This document shows, piece after piece, positions 32,157 to 42,173 of a stretch of 50,337 bases of DNA. Below the pieces are notes generated by a model, which saw only the letters and a list, made by a program, of their open reading frames with translations, searched no databases and had not been told where the DNA came from. The position numbers and the translations under genes are program-made. The DNA is from Candidatus Acidiferrales bacterium. Lineage in GTDB: Bacteria; Acidobacteriota; Terriglobia; Acidiferrales; UBA7541. How positions within the stretch are numbered: position 1 is the first letter of the stretch; each line of letters starts with the position of its first letter. Where the stretch lies: positions 1-50,337 of the forward strand of contig JASHRM010000158.1 of the NCBI GenBank assembly GCA_030037315.1, read 5' to 3'.

Positions 32157-33457
32157 GCGCGCTTTTGCAGCCGGACGACTGTTTCCATGTGAAAAGTCTG
32201 CGGAAACAAATCGAAGAGATGAAGTTCGGAAATTTCGTAGCCCGCCTGAACCAAGACAGCGAGATCACGCGCCAGCGTCGGCGGCTCGCACGAAACGTAA
32301 ACGATTCGGCCCGGCGCGATGCGCGCAAGGGCTTTCGCAGCGCCCGGAGCGAGTCCGGCACGCGGAGGATCGAGAATCACAAGATCAGGATTCTCGCGGC
32401 CGCGATATTTCGTGAGAAACGTCTCGACGTCCGCAGTGCGGACTTCGATTCCCCGCCCCGCATACGCCACATTTGATTCCAAATCGCGCGCGGCTGCTGG
32501 ATTTGACTCAACGGCCACAACCCTCTCGAAACTTGCGGAAAGTGGCACCGAAAAAAGTCCCACCCCGGCGAAAAGGTCGAGAGCGAGACGTCCACGCGCC
32601 ACGAAGCTGATTACCGTGCGTGCGAGTTCGTCAATGAGAAAACGATTCACCTGAAAAAACGACAGGTGCCCTACGCGATATTTTGCGTCCGCAGCCTCGT
32701 ATTCGATAAAACCGGGGCCGTCGAGTTCCATGCGCTCGCGGCCTGGATCGTGGAAAAGCAAGCTTTCGATTTCAGGGACAAGGCGCCGAAACGTAGCGGC
32801 TGCCTCCTCTTTTCGCCTCGGAAAGCCGGCAAAAGTAGCGGTCAGCAGCAGCTTTGAATCGCTGGCGTCCGCGAAGGCCTCGATCTCGCGCAGCTCGCCC
32901 GGCAATTTTCCAGCGCCAAGAGCTTCGCGAAACGCGAGCAACGTTTTCAGCAACAGCGGGGAAACGATGGGGCAATCGTGGACGGCGCATAAAGTCGTCG
33001 ATTGCGCGCGAAAATAACCGATCCCTGGCGGTTGCGCGCCGCCGGAAGCCAGCAATTCACCCGATTTTTCCGGCGATCGGATCTTCCACTGTGCACGATT
33101 GCGGTATCCCCACGGCTGTGAGCCATGCGCGGAAATCTCGCCGGTCCAATCGACCCGGCCTAGGCGGCGAAGGGTTTCGCGAAGAATTTCCGCCTTATAT
33201 GTCAGCTGCGCGTCGTAGGGAATGTGCTGATAGTCGCAGCCGCCGCAAATACCGAAATGCGGACAGCGGGCAGCCGCGCGTTGCGGCGAGGGATCGAGCA
33301 CACGCTCCATGCGCGCGCGAACAAATTTCTTCTTCGTCTCAATGGGCGCAGCGGATACGCGCTCCGCAGGAAGAACGAAGGGCACGAAGACGGTTGAGCC
33401 ATCGTGATGCGCCAAGCCTTCTCCGCCGTAAATCAATTTCTCGATGGTGATGTCCAT
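32153..33457 (-). CDS. rlmD: 23S rRNA (uracil-C5)-methyltransferase, RlmD/TrmA family
   Basis: A 434-residue RNA m5U methyltransferase. The N terminus is a TRAM domain (DITIEKLIYGGEGLAHHDG). The iron-sulphur cluster Cys set is seen in CPHFGICGGCDYQHI and a later CAVHDCPIV. The SAM-binding FAGVGLFSVPL, the LVILDPPRAG motif and the catalytic-Cys motif VSCEPPTLARDL are all present. RlmD (U1939) is the likely role, but RlmC or TrmA specificity cannot be excluded from sequence alone. The start ATG 33457 places the TRAM domain at the N terminus; a longer frame to 33535 adds 26 residues. Confidence 0.88.
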   Translation of the reverse strand: MDITIEKLIYGGEGLAHHDGSTVFVPFVLPAERVSAAPIETKKKFVRARMERVLDPSPQRAAARCPHFGICGGCDYQHIPYDAQLTYKAEILRETLRRLGRVDWTGEISAHGSQPWGYRNRAQWKIRSPEKSGELLASGGAQPPGIGYFRAQSTTLCAVHDCPIVSPLLLKTLLAFREALGAGKLPGELREIEAFADASDSKLLLTATFAGFPRRKEEAAATFRRLVPEIESLLFHDPGRERMELDGPGFIEYEAADAKYRVGHLSFFQVNRFLIDELARTVISFVARGRLALDLFAGVGLFSVPLSASFERVVAVESNPAAARDLESNVAYAGRGIEVRTADVETFLTKYRGRENPDLVILDPPRAGLAPGAAKALARIAPGRIVYVSCEPPTLARDLAVLVQAGYEISELHLFDLFPQTFHMETVVRLQKRA

Positions 33458-33542
33458 GACGCCCCAGTTGTTAGAAGTGTGCCGATTAGAGCGTAAATAG
33501 AGGCTAGCGGCAACTGCGGATACTACCGACGCCACGATTTCT

Positions 33543-34271
33543 TCAGGTGAGATAGAACAGGCTCAGCCGCGGCACGCCGAATTGTTCGAACAGCCGCTTC
33601 TGTGTGTACTGGCGCTCGAGTTGCGCGAGCTGTTCCGCGGACATCTTGCGGCGATAGGGCGCGAGAGAACCATCCATTTCGCGCCGGATCGCGAGCAAGG
33701 ACTCGTCATCCGCATCGGCGGAAAGCGCCGCCGTGAGTTTTTCTTCGAGGATCGTGAGCCGGCGTTCGAGGTCTTCCAGGTCGAGCGGGCCGGGCGAATC
33801 GATCAGCAGAATCGCGTCGGTGAGGCGCGTGGCGGTTTCGTCCAGACGACCAGCGATAGCGGGATGCACAGCGCGGGATTTTTGCGCGGCGGCTCGCACG
33901 CGCTCAATATTCCGCTCGAAATATTTTTTCAATTCATCGCGCGAAAAAGGTTCCGGCGCGTCCCGGCCAAGCCTTGCTTCGGGCCCGGTGCCCGCGGCGG
34001 CCTCTTGCGCTTCCTCGGCCGCGTCCAGCACGGAGTCCACGCAATACGCGAGGCTTTTCAGTTGGCGGCCGCCTGCGGCGCGGCGGGAACGCGCCCAGCT
34101 TTCAAAAGCGCGATCGATGCCCTTCAGAACTGCCGGCAGCGGAATGCCGGCCTTCTGCCAGGTCTCGACAATCGCCCAATCGAGTGGCGACACGAGCAGA
34201 TGCGCGCCGCGTTTGCGCCAGAAATATTCTTCGATTTCGGTAAAATAATTGAAGTAGTTGAAGGAGTCCAT
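33543..34271 (-). CDS. Hypothetical protein, helical
   Basis: A 242-residue charged, mostly helical protein with no signal peptide. It begins with a repeated aromatic motif (NYFNYFTEIEEYFWRKRG) followed by SPLDWAIVETWQKAGIPLPAVL and a Lys/Glu/Arg-rich middle with coiled-coil character. It ends QLERQYTQKRLFEQFGVPRL. I do not recognise a domain. Located between coaX (15 bases) and rlmD in a same-strand run, so probably an operon member. Confidence 0.65.
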   Translation of the reverse strand: MDSFNYFNYFTEIEEYFWRKRGAHLLVSPLDWAIVETWQKAGIPLPAVLKGIDRAFESWARSRRAAGGRQLKSLAYCVDSVLDAAEEAQEAAAGTGPEARLGRDAPEPFSRDELKKYFERNIERVRAAAQKSRAVHPAIAGRLDETATRLTDAILLIDSPGPLDLEDLERRLTILEEKLTAALSADADDESLLAIRREMDGSLAPYRRKMSAEQLAQLERQYTQKRLFEQFGVPRLSLFYLT

Positions 34272-34286
34272 GCGGGCCGAAACGAA

Positions 34287-35096
34287 CTACTTCTGCGACT
34301 TCTGGCGTGCCGCAGCTTGGCCAGCTGGCGCCGATTGGTTTCGTTCCCAAATGATGCGCAGCCCCCCGAGCGTGAGAAAGTCGTCGACAGTCTCGATGTG
34401 GCGCGATGCGCTCCCGATCAAGCGCGCTTGGCCACCGGTCGCGATCACCCGGGTTTTCGCACCCATCACTTTTTTCATGCGATCGAGAATGCCGTCCACC
34501 AGATCGGTGTAGCCATAAAACAAACCAGACTGCATGGACGCGGCCGTATTCGTGCCAATAATTTTCCCCGGATCCTTAATTTCAACGCGAAAAAGGCGCG
34601 CGGCGCGCGCAAATAACGCGTCGGCGGAAATCCCGATTCCTGGAGCCAGGACACCGCCGAGATATTCACCTCGTTCGGAAACGGCGTCGAAATTAATCGC
34701 CGTGCCGAAATCCACGATAATGCACGGTCCGCCGAACTTTTCGAAGGCTGCCACGCTGTTCACAATGCGATCCGCTCCGACCTCCTGCGGATTGTCGTAT
34801 TGAATCGGCATACCGGTCTTCACGCCCGGCTCGACGAACAGGGCTTTGCGATTGAAATATCGTTCCGCCATTCCGGCGAGAGTCGAATTTAGGGGTGGAA
34901 CCACTGAGCTGATGATTACGCCGCCGATTTCGCGCGGTTCGAGACCCGCAAGCGTGAAGAGGTCGCGCGTCAAAATGCCGTATTCGTCGATGGTCTGATC
35001 GCGTGCTGTGGTGAGGCGCCAATTCGCGACCAGTTCCTTGCCGCGAAAAACACCGAGCACGGTGTTTGTGTTGCCCGCATCAAGCGCCAGAAGCAC
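34287..35096 (-). CDS. coaX: Type III pantothenate kinase
   Basis: Phosphorylates pantothenate, the first step of coenzyme A synthesis. A 269-residue ASKHA-fold enzyme: [15 protein letters not shown] (phosphate 1), [33 protein letters not shown], and [19 protein letters not shown]. Length and motif set are normal. It starts at GTG 35096, overlapping the birA stop. The birA-coaX adjacency is common in bacteria. Confidence 0.93.
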   Translation of the reverse strand: MLLALDAGNTNTVLGVFRGKELVANWRLTTARDQTIDEYGILTRDLFTLAGLEPREIGGVIISSVVPPLNSTLAGMAERYFNRKALFVEPGVKTGMPIQYDNPQEVGADRIVNSVAAFEKFGGPCIIVDFGTAINFDAVSERGEYLGGVLAPGIGISADALFARAARLFRVEIKDPGKIIGTNTAASMQSGLFYGYTDLVDGILDRMKKVMGAKTRVIATGGQARLIGSASRHIETVDDFLTLGGLRIIWERNQSAPAGQAAARQKSQK

Positions 35097-36112
35097 TAGG
35101 AAACCTCCGCGACATCGCCCGAAAGAACCGCCTGCGTCCCGCCGCCATCGTCGCGGGTAACGCGCAGCACTCCGCTTGACTCCAGTCCTGCTGTCACGCC
35201 TGTGTAAGTTTCGGTTGCGGTCGTGATTCGCACGTGCTTGCCCTTGAAGTAGCTCGACACCTCGGCGAAACGCCGCAAAATCGGCTGCGCCCCCTCCGTG
35301 ATGAATTGATTGTAGTAGTGGTCAAGGTTACGCAGCAACCGGATCAGGATTTCCAGCCGCGAAAACTGCTTTTCCATTTCGATGCGCAAAGAGGTAGCGG
35401 ATGCGGCAAGCCAATCGGGCATTTTCGATTGATTTACGTTCAACCCAATGCCGATAACGGCGTAGTGAACGCGATCCGGCTCGGCGCGCATCTCCGTTAG
35501 AATTCCGCAAAATTTGCGCCCGGCCAACAGCAAATCGTTCGGCCAGCGAATGTCGAGTGCGGGCATCGCGCCGTCAGCGACTGCTTCGCGCGCCGCCAGC
35601 CCCGCCAGAAGCGTTAGCAAAGGAGCATGCGCGGGAGAAATTGCAGGCTGCAGCAGGATGCTGCAATAAATTCCTGCGGATTTTTCCGATGCCCACGATC
35701 TGCCGGCCCGGCCCCGGCCAGCAGTCTGCTCTTCCGCTATCACAATCGCGCCATGCGGCTCGCCGGACTCGCCCAGTCGCATTGCGACGGCATTGGTCGA
35801 GTCGATCTTGAAAAAGTGGTGGATGCGGCGCGCGAACGGAGTTCCATAAAGCCGGCGGCTCAACAGCTGAGGAGCCAAAATGTCGGGCATGCGCTCGATG
35901 TGGTAGCCAGTGCGGGCGTGCCCTTTCACTTTCACGCCGAGCGCTCGCAATTTTTCGATCCAGCGCCAAACCTGCTGCCGCGAGACGCCGATTTCCTTGG
36001 CGATCTTTGCACCGCTGACGACGATCGTTGAATTTTCGGCGAGCAGACTCAGCAGTGTATCGATTCGGCGATCGGTCGTACCGGGAAGTGCGGCCTGGCG
36101 TTTCGTCGGCAT
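35096..36112 (-). CDS. birA: Biotin-protein ligase / biotin repressor
   Basis: A 338-residue BirA with an N-terminal winged helix ([20 protein letters not shown]) for DNA binding. This is followed by the ligase domain ([49 protein letters not shown]) and a small C-terminal SH3-like domain. It attaches biotin to acetyl-CoA carboxylase and may repress biotin genes. I chose ATG 36112, where the winged-helix sequence begins shortly after; a start at 36157 is less likely. Adjacent to valS with a 60-base gap. Confidence 0.92.
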   Translation of the reverse strand: MPTKRQAALPGTTDRRIDTLLSLLAENSTIVVSGAKIAKEIGVSRQQVWRWIEKLRALGVKVKGHARTGYHIERMPDILAPQLLSRRLYGTPFARRIHHFFKIDSTNAVAMRLGESGEPHGAIVIAEEQTAGRGRAGRSWASEKSAGIYCSILLQPAISPAHAPLLTLLAGLAAREAVADGAMPALDIRWPNDLLLAGRKFCGILTEMRAEPDRVHYAVIGIGLNVNQSKMPDWLAASATSLRIEMEKQFSRLEILIRLLRNLDHYYNQFITEGAQPILRRFAEVSSYFKGKHVRITTATETYTGVTAGLESSGVLRVTRDDGGGTQAVLSGDVAEVS

Positions 36113-36172
36113 GGGCAGGAGCGTCAGGAAGGATAGCGGAGCCAACGAAGGAAGCAAAGAGGTAGAACGATT

Positions 36173-38992
36173 CTAGCTCCCCTCCAGCCGCTCCAAGCGA
36201 TCCTTCAATTTCTTCAGTTCCAGTTGGCGTTCGACCATCGTGGCGCGCAGCGCGTCCACAACCTTTTCCGGCGCCTTCGTCGTGAAATTCACGTCGGCTA
36301 GGCGTTTCTGTTTCGACTCGATATCTTGCTCGAGCGCGGCTATCGCCTTCTTCAGCCGCTCGATTTCGGCGGCTTTATCAATCGTGTCGCCGTACGCGAT
36401 TCGAAGATCAAAGGCGGCAGTCGAGCGCATTACTGCGCCCGTAGGATCAAGGTGCTCCTTGCTGATGCGCAACGCCGAAAGCGTCGCAAGCCGCAGCACC
36501 GGTTCCATATTTTCCGTCAGCAGGTTGATGAGCATCGGCCCGCGCGTGGAAAAATCGGCATCGACTTTGCGCTTTGAATCGACTTTCAGCTCCGCGCGGA
36601 TGTTGCGCGCCGCAACGACGATTTCTTGCAACCGGGCCATCGCATCGTCGGACGCCACGTCAATCCATTCCTTGCGCGCTTCTGGAAATTTATCGAGCGC
36701 GATGGAACGCGCACCGGCCGGCTGCGGCAGGCGATGCCACAGCTCTTCGGTGAGAAACGGCATGATCGGGTGAAGCAGCCTCAGCGCCGCATCGAGCGCC
36801 GCAAAAATATTTCGCCACGCGGCGAGCGCCACTTCGCGCTCAGACGAAGTGAGTTGCGGCTTCACCCATTCGATGTACCAATCGCAAAGGTCACCCCAGA
36901 AAAACTGGTAGACAGTTTGAGCGGCCTCGTGAAAGCGGAAATGCTCCAGTGCGTCGTGAACTTGTCCGGCAACCGCGGCGAGCCGCGAAAAAATCCAGCG
37001 GTGCGCCAGCGCGCCTTCTCCCTTCACCGGATAGGGTGCCTTAGCGCGGGTTTCCGGTGCGGCCAATTCTTCGAGCGTGAGCCCGGCGGATTCGACTTTT
37101 TCAAGATTCACGAAAAGGAATCGGGCGGCGTTCCAAATTTTATTCGCAAACGCACGCGCGCCAAGAATGCGATCCTCGCTGAGGACAATATCCGTTCCCG
37201 GCGCAGCCATGCTCGCCAGCATGTAGCGCAACGCGTCCGTGCCGTATTGCTGCGTCAGTTGCAATGGATCGACGCCGGTGCCTTTCGTTTTCGACATCTT
37301 CGCGCCTTCGGATGTACGCACCAGCGAATGCAAGTAGAGGCGGCGAAACGGAATCGAAGAAGCGAGCCCGGCCTCAGGGCCCGAGATGGTTCTGCCGGAA
37401 GCGTCGAAGCGGCCTGCGCTGAGATGCAGCCCCATCATGATCATCCGCGCGTCCCAGAAAAACAAAATGTCGTAGCCGCTGATCAGCAGGCTCGTGGGAT
37501 AAAACATACGTAAATCGTCCGTATCGTCCGGCCAGCCAAGGGTCGAAAACGGCCACAGCGCCGAGCTGAACCACGTGTCGAGCACGTCCGTATCCTGTGT
37601 AAGCTTCGCGCCCCCGCATTTCGGGCATTTCGTGGGGACACTCGCCGCACGGGCGTGCCCTTCGACGATTTCGACGCGCGAATCGGAGGCGGGCACCATT
37701 TCCTTGCAGTTATCGCAGTGCCAGATCGGGATGCGATGGCCCCACCAAAGCTGGCGCGAGATGCACCAATCGCGAATATTTTCGAGCCATTGCAGCAAAA
37801 TCGTCCGCTGATTATCGGGCACGACTTCAATCAAGCCGTCGAGAACCACTCTTTTCGCCGGCTCCGCCAGCGGCTTCATTTTCATGAACCATTGCGTCGA
37901 AATCCGCGGCTCGACTTCCGATTTGCAGCGATCGCAAACGCCGACAGAATGCGTGATGTCTTCGACGCGCTCGAGCAAGCCAAGCGATTCCAGGTCGCTA
38001 AGGATGCGCTTGCGCGCTTGGAAGCGATCAAGCCCGGCGTACTGCCCCGCCGCGTCATTCATGTGGCCGTCGACGGTCATCACGTCGATCTCTGGCAAAT
38101 CGTGGCGCTTGCCCACTTCGAAGTCGTTCGGATCGTGCGCCGGAGTGATCTTCACAACTCCAGTGCCGAATTCGCGATCCACATACGTGTCCGCGATGAT
38201 GGGGATTTCGCGATTTATCAGCGGCAGCATCACCGTCTTCCCGATCAGGTGCTGATAGCGCTCATCATCCGGGTGGACGGCAACGGCCGTGTCGCCGAGC
38301 ATCGTCTCCGGACGTGTGGTCGCCACGACGAGAAAATCCTTGGTTCCAGCAATCGGATAACGCAGATGCCACAGCTTGCCGGCGCGCTCCACGTGAACAA
38401 CTTCGAGGTCGCTGATCGCGGTCTGGCAGCGCGGGCACCAGTTCACCATGTACCGCCCGCGATAGATCAAACCTTCGCGATACAACCGCAGAAAAGTTTC
38501 GAGCACGGCGCGGTAAAGTCTCGGCTCGAGCGTGAAACGCTCGCGCGTCCAATCGCAGGACGCGCCAAGGCGAATCATCTGCTCCTTGATCACGCCGCCG
38601 CTTTCGGCTTTCCATTTCCACACGCGGCGCTCGAATTCCTCGCGGCCCAGATCCTGGCGGCGGATTCCCTCTTCCGCCAGCTTCTTTTCGACCACATACT
38701 GCGTGGCGATCCCCGCATGATCCATTCCGGGAAGCCACAACGTGCGGTTGCCCTTCATGCGATGCCACCGGACGAGCATGTCGATCTGCGTGTGTTCGAG
38801 CATGTGGCCGATGTGGATCGACCCAGTCACATTTGGCGGCGGCAGCGCGATCGAAAACCGCGGTCCGTCGCTTGCCGGGCCGCCAGGCGGCCCGGAATTT
38901 TCCGCGCGAAAGAGTTTCTCGTCGAACCAGGCCTTGGCCCAGCGCTCTTCGATTTCCTGGGGCTCGTAGGCCTTGGGAATTTCCCGGGACAT
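36173..38992 (-). CDS. valS: Valyl-tRNA synthetase
   Basis: Charges tRNA(Val). A 939-residue class I synthetase with [15 protein letters not shown] (HIGH at residues 60-63), [10 protein letters not shown], an editing domain and KMSKT (565-569). It has the C-terminal anticodon-binding region and a coiled-coil tail ([19 protein letters not shown]) typical of bacterial ValRS. Length is normal. First gene of the minus-strand block; the aspartyl-protease gene diverges from it across 169 bases, so both promoters should lie at 38993-39161. Confidence 0.96.
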   Translation of the reverse strand: MSREIPKAYEPQEIEERWAKAWFDEKLFRAENSGPPGGPASDGPRFSIALPPPNVTGSIHIGHMLEHTQIDMLVRWHRMKGNRTLWLPGMDHAGIATQYVVEKKLAEEGIRRQDLGREEFERRVWKWKAESGGVIKEQMIRLGASCDWTRERFTLEPRLYRAVLETFLRLYREGLIYRGRYMVNWCPRCQTAISDLEVVHVERAGKLWHLRYPIAGTKDFLVVATTRPETMLGDTAVAVHPDDERYQHLIGKTVMLPLINREIPIIADTYVDREFGTGVVKITPAHDPNDFEVGKRHDLPEIDVMTVDGHMNDAAGQYAGLDRFQARKRILSDLESLGLLERVEDITHSVGVCDRCKSEVEPRISTQWFMKMKPLAEPAKRVVLDGLIEVVPDNQRTILLQWLENIRDWCISRQLWWGHRIPIWHCDNCKEMVPASDSRVEIVEGHARAASVPTKCPKCGGAKLTQDTDVLDTWFSSALWPFSTLGWPDDTDDLRMFYPTSLLISGYDILFFWDARMIMMGLHLSAGRFDASGRTISGPEAGLASSIPFRRLYLHSLVRTSEGAKMSKTKGTGVDPLQLTQQYGTDALRYMLASMAAPGTDIVLSEDRILGARAFANKIWNAARFLFVNLEKVESAGLTLEELAAPETRAKAPYPVKGEGALAHRWIFSRLAAVAGQVHDALEHFRFHEAAQTVYQFFWGDLCDWYIEWVKPQLTSSEREVALAAWRNIFAALDAALRLLHPIMPFLTEELWHRLPQPAGARSIALDKFPEARKEWIDVASDDAMARLQEIVVAARNIRAELKVDSKRKVDADFSTRGPMLINLLTENMEPVLRLATLSALRISKEHLDPTGAVMRSTAAFDLRIAYGDTIDKAAEIERLKKAIAALEQDIESKQKRLADVNFTTKAPEKVVDALRATMVERQLELKKLKDRLERLEGS

Positions 38993-39161
38993 GAATTCCT
39001 TATGTGCTTAATTCACTGCTGAGGCGAAACAAACAATATACGAGGCGTGCCTGCGAAGCGTCAAACCGCACGGTGCTATCCTGATTCTAGCTTTTCGGTG
39101 CACGCCCTATACTGGCGACCTTGCTGAAAATAAGCAGGGGGCCAGAACAGAGGGCCAAAAC

Positions 39162-41099
39162 ATGATGCTCGTGCATTTAGGTCCTCTGGGGAAGGCTGCG
39201 GCGAACACACGCAAGCGGTCCTGCCTCTTCCTTCTTCCCTCCTTAGACTTGCGAACGCTGTGGACAGTTCTCGGGATTGTGGGAGTGTGTTTGGCAACAA
39301 CCCAGGCTTACGGCCAAGATTCTGTGGCAACTGTCCTCAGTCTGAATTACACAGCCTCCGAGGGTAACGCATGGTCCGGAAAATCCACACTGGAGTTGCG
39401 GTTCTCATACGTGGGGCAAGGCCTTCGTGGGAGGGTCGGTTCGGTGGAGGACCTGCGGACTGGTGCCTTTATTGACACGCAGGACATTGGCCCCACGCAC
39501 CAGGCTAACGGTTTCGACGGCTCCCATGCGTGGGCCAAGGATCTCTCCGGCGCAATTACTCGAGAAGCGGGCGGTGATGAACTTCAACTGGCTCTGAATG
39601 AGGCTTATCGCAACTCCGAAAAATGGTGGCGAGCAGATCGCGGCGGCGCAAAAATCGAGCGAGATCCATCGAAACAGGCAGATGGCCATACTTTTGACGT
39701 CCTCACCGTAACTCCCGCCGGCGGGAAACCTTTTGAGGCGTGGTTCGATGCGGAAACTCATTTGCTGGCCCGCATCGTCGAAATGCAACAGTTCATATCG
39801 ATTACAACGACGTTTAGCGATTACCGCGCGACAGACAGCGCAATGATCGCTCACAAAGTAGTCATTGACGACGGCAGCGGACCGGACGGCGTTCAGACAC
39901 AAACCCTTCTTAGCGCGAATTTCTTGCCGCCTCGGCCTGAGTCTGCCTATTACCGAATGAGCTCTGTGCCCGACGATACAGTGTTCAAGGGAGGAGCTAC
40001 AGAAACAACTGTCCCCTTTGAGCTGCTGAACAACCACATTTACACGAAGGCTTGGATCAACGGCAAGGGGCCGTTTCGAATCCAAGTCGACACCGGCGGT
40101 CACAATATCCTGATGCCTCGCACAGCCAAGACGCTGGGTTTGGAAGTGACCGGGCAAAGTCCGGCAAACGGCGCCGGCCAAGGAACCGCGATTTCGGGTT
40201 ACGCACGTGTGAACGAAATAAAAGTTGGAGCAGCGATCATTCGAAATCAGGAAGTCTTCGTGCTGCAGTACCACCCCGACGCAGTAGAAGGATTTGCCGG
40301 AGATGGAATGATCGGATTTGAGGCCCTTCGGCGATTTGTAACTCGCATCGATTACGGCAAGAAGACACTGACACTGATTAAGCCAGCCGCGTTTCGGCCG
40401 CCCCGGGATGCTGTCGCCGTGAAATTCTTGTTCTATGAGAATCATGTGCAAGTAGATGGAGCATTTGAAGGGCTGCCGGGAAAATTCGATATCGATACCG
40501 GCTCACGCACAGAAATCAATATCACGAAGCCATTTGTTGAGCGCTACGCGCTCCGGGAGAAAAATCCCAAGGGAGTGCTTGCAGTCGACGGATGGGGCGT
40601 GGGCGGACCAACACAATCCTACGTGACGCGCGCTTCAGATTTGCAATTGGGTGGAGTCACCATTCGAAATCTTGTGGCCAGCCTTACGCTTCGCAAAGGA
40701 GGAAGTTTTTCCGACCCGAACTATGCCGGAAATGTCGGCGACAGGCTTCTCAAACGCTTCGTGGTTACATTCGACTACGGCAATCAGGTGATGTATTTGA
40801 AAAAACTCCCGGAACCTGTTGCTGACAGCGACGTATTCGACCGCTCGGGAATGTGGATCAACGCCACGAATGGTGGCTTTCAGGTGATGAGTCTTACGCC
40901 TCGCGGGCCTGCGGAGAACGCCGGTATTAAAGTGGGAGACGTGATTACGGCGGTCGACGGCGTCCCGGTCGAATCGAACAAGCTGTCCGAATTTCGCGCA
41001 CAAATGCGAGACGATCCACCGGGAAGAGTCGTCAACCTAACAATTAAAGCTGCAAGCGGTAGCCGCGTGATTCCGCTGACGCTCCGTGACCAGATTTAG
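39162..41099 (+). CDS. Exported retropepsin-like aspartyl protease with PDZ domain
   Basis: A 645-residue protein. A hydrophobic N-terminal segment (TVLGIVGVCLATTQAYG) probably serves for export. Residues about 300-530 hold two retropepsin-like halves, each with an active-site-type motif: VDTGGHNILM in the first half and IDTGSRTEINI in the second. The C terminus (QVMSLTPRGPAENAGIKVGDVITAVDGVPV) is a PDZ domain. Two aspartyl motifs in one chain would let it act as a self-paired dimer. The first motif carries DTGG instead of DTGS/T, which could affect activity. The biological substrate is unknown. Confidence 0.85.
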   Translation: MMLVHLGPLGKAAANTRKRSCLFLLPSLDLRTLWTVLGIVGVCLATTQAYGQDSVATVLSLNYTASEGNAWSGKSTLELRFSYVGQGLRGRVGSVEDLRTGAFIDTQDIGPTHQANGFDGSHAWAKDLSGAITREAGGDELQLALNEAYRNSEKWWRADRGGAKIERDPSKQADGHTFDVLTVTPAGGKPFEAWFDAETHLLARIVEMQQFISITTTFSDYRATDSAMIAHKVVIDDGSGPDGVQTQTLLSANFLPPRPESAYYRMSSVPDDTVFKGGATETTVPFELLNNHIYTKAWINGKGPFRIQVDTGGHNILMPRTAKTLGLEVTGQSPANGAGQGTAISGYARVNEIKVGAAIIRNQEVFVLQYHPDAVEGFAGDGMIGFEALRRFVTRIDYGKKTLTLIKPAAFRPPRDAVAVKFLFYENHVQVDGAFEGLPGKFDIDTGSRTEINITKPFVERYALREKNPKGVLAVDGWGVGGPTQSYVTRASDLQLGGVTIRNLVASLTLRKGGSFSDPNYAGNVGDRLLKRFVVTFDYGNQVMYLKKLPEPVADSDVFDRSGMWINATNGGFQVMSLTPRGPAENAGIKVGDVITAVDGVPVESNKLSEFRAQMRDDPPGRVVNLTIKAASGSRVIPLTLRDQI

Positions 41100-41268
41100 T
41101 CCAATGCTGAAAAGAAGGGCTGGACGGGATATGGGGACAAAGTATGGCGCAAGCACGGCTTGACAAAAGGAGCTACGCCACGAATTTCGTGCATAGTCGT
41201 GACATCAGCGCGGAGCGTAGCCTCTCCTGGCTGTCCGAAACCGAAGCGGTTACGGATACGCGGCAGGT

Positions 41269-41706
41269 TCACCCTAGGAATTTCTCGAGCTCGCCGAAAA
41301 TTCTGCCCCAGCCCGATTCGCTCGGCTTCGCCCACTCTGGCAGAACGCCGGTTTGAACAAGCGTAAGTTCGCATCCTGTACCGGCGGCAATAATATCGAT
41401 CGCCACCCGCGTAAATTCCTCCGAATACTTTGGGACGGCGAAGGTGAAGACCAGCCGGCGAGGCCGGTCGATCTCAAGATATTCGCCGACGTGGTCCACA
41501 TCCTCGCCTTCGCGGCGATCCGTAAATTTAAATTTCCCGCCAACACGCGGATCGATTTCGACACGCACCATCTGACCCGTGGGAGTCGCGAACAGCCACT
41601 TGCCCGCCCGCTGAGGATCGAGCCACGCATCGAAGACGCGCTCGGCCGATGCACTGAACCGGTGCGTCACTCGTACTGTCGCTCTTGCTGCGTTCGCTGC
41701 GCTCAT
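41269..41706 (-). CDS. AHSA1/SRPBCC-domain protein
   Basis: A 145-residue START-like protein: VTHRFSASAERVFDAWLDPQ, an FTDRREGEDVDHVGEYLEID strand and an LVFTFAVPKYSEE region, as in the activator-of-Hsp90-homologue family. It starts at ATG 41706, overlapping the stop of the ArsR regulator (ATGA). Pairs of an ArsR-type regulator with an AHSA1-like protein are widespread; the ligand is unknown. Shares the palindromic operator at 42067-42090. Confidence 0.88.
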   Translation of the reverse strand: MSAANAARATVRVTHRFSASAERVFDAWLDPQRAGKWLFATPTGQMVRVEIDPRVGGKFKFTDRREGEDVDHVGEYLEIDRPRRLVFTFAVPKYSEEFTRVAIDIIAAGTGCELTLVQTGVLPEWAKPSESGWGRIFGELEKFLG

Positions 41707-42068
41707 CGCATGGATCCTTTCGTCTTGGAGTCGAAACTTGCGCGGTCTTCGGCTTGCAGCATCGCGTCGAGCGCGTTCAATCGAGCCGACCACAAGGCAC
41801 GCTGCCCTTCCATCCATGCTGTCGCGTCGTTGAGCGGTGCAGGATTAAACGACAAGAAATGCTCGCGCCCCGCCCGGCGGCGCCTCACGAGACGCGCGCG
41901 TTCAAGAACTCGAATATGTTTCGAAACGGCATTCAGAGACATCCGGAACGGCCGTGCGATCTCAGTGACGCGTGCGTCGGCAGTGGACAAACGGTGAAGG
42001 ATGGCTCGGCGTGTGGGATCGGCGAGCGCCGTGAGGATCTGATTCAAGCTCGATGCAGCATGTTTCAT
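41703..42068 (-). CDS. ArsR-family transcriptional regulator
   Basis: A 121-residue winged-helix regulator: LADPTRRAILHRLS, then MSLNAVSKHIRVLERARLV (recognition helix) and the basic wing RRRRAGREHFLSF. No clear metal-binding Cys pair of the ArsR/SmtB kind is seen, so it probably senses a non-metal signal. The start ATG 42068 lies within the palindrome listed at 42067-42090, which suggests autorepression of the regulator/AHSA1 operon. TTG 42074 is an alternative start. Confidence 0.9.
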   Translation of the reverse strand: MKHAASSLNQILTALADPTRRAILHRLSTADARVTEIARPFRMSLNAVSKHIRVLERARLVRRRRAGREHFLSFNPAPLNDATAWMEGQRALWSARLNALDAMLQAEDRASFDSKTKGSMR

Positions 42069-42090
42069 ATTCAACCGTTAGGTTGAATAT
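42067..42090. promoter_or_regulatory. Perfect palindromic operator of the ArsR/AHSA1 operon
   Basis: ATATTCAACC (42067-42076) and GGTTGAATAT (42081-42090) are perfect 10-base inverted arms around a GTTA spacer. The site covers the start codon of the regulator and the likely transcription start. This TTCAACC-N4-GGTTGAA type of site is what I recall for ArsR/AHSA1 gene pairs. Confidence 0.75.
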
Positions 42091-42115
42091 TATCCCAAGA
42101 CAAGGGCCAAATCAA
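42087..42115 (-). promoter_or_regulatory. Candidate promoter of the ArsR/AHSA1 operon
   Basis: On the minus strand, TTGATT (42115-42110) and TAATAT (42092-42087) are separated by 17 bases. The -10 box overlaps the upstream arm of the palindrome, so a bound repressor would block polymerase. The leader would be only about a dozen bases. Confidence 0.5.
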
Positions 42116-42173
42116 GCACATTGCAAGTGAGCGCTGCGAAACCAGGAACCGCCGGCGATTTCGCTGGCGACTA

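Noticed and set aside
37655-39022. Plus-strand frame of 455 codons opposite valS
   Set aside because: Composition is His/Arg-rich with no domain; it is the complement of an intact synthetase.
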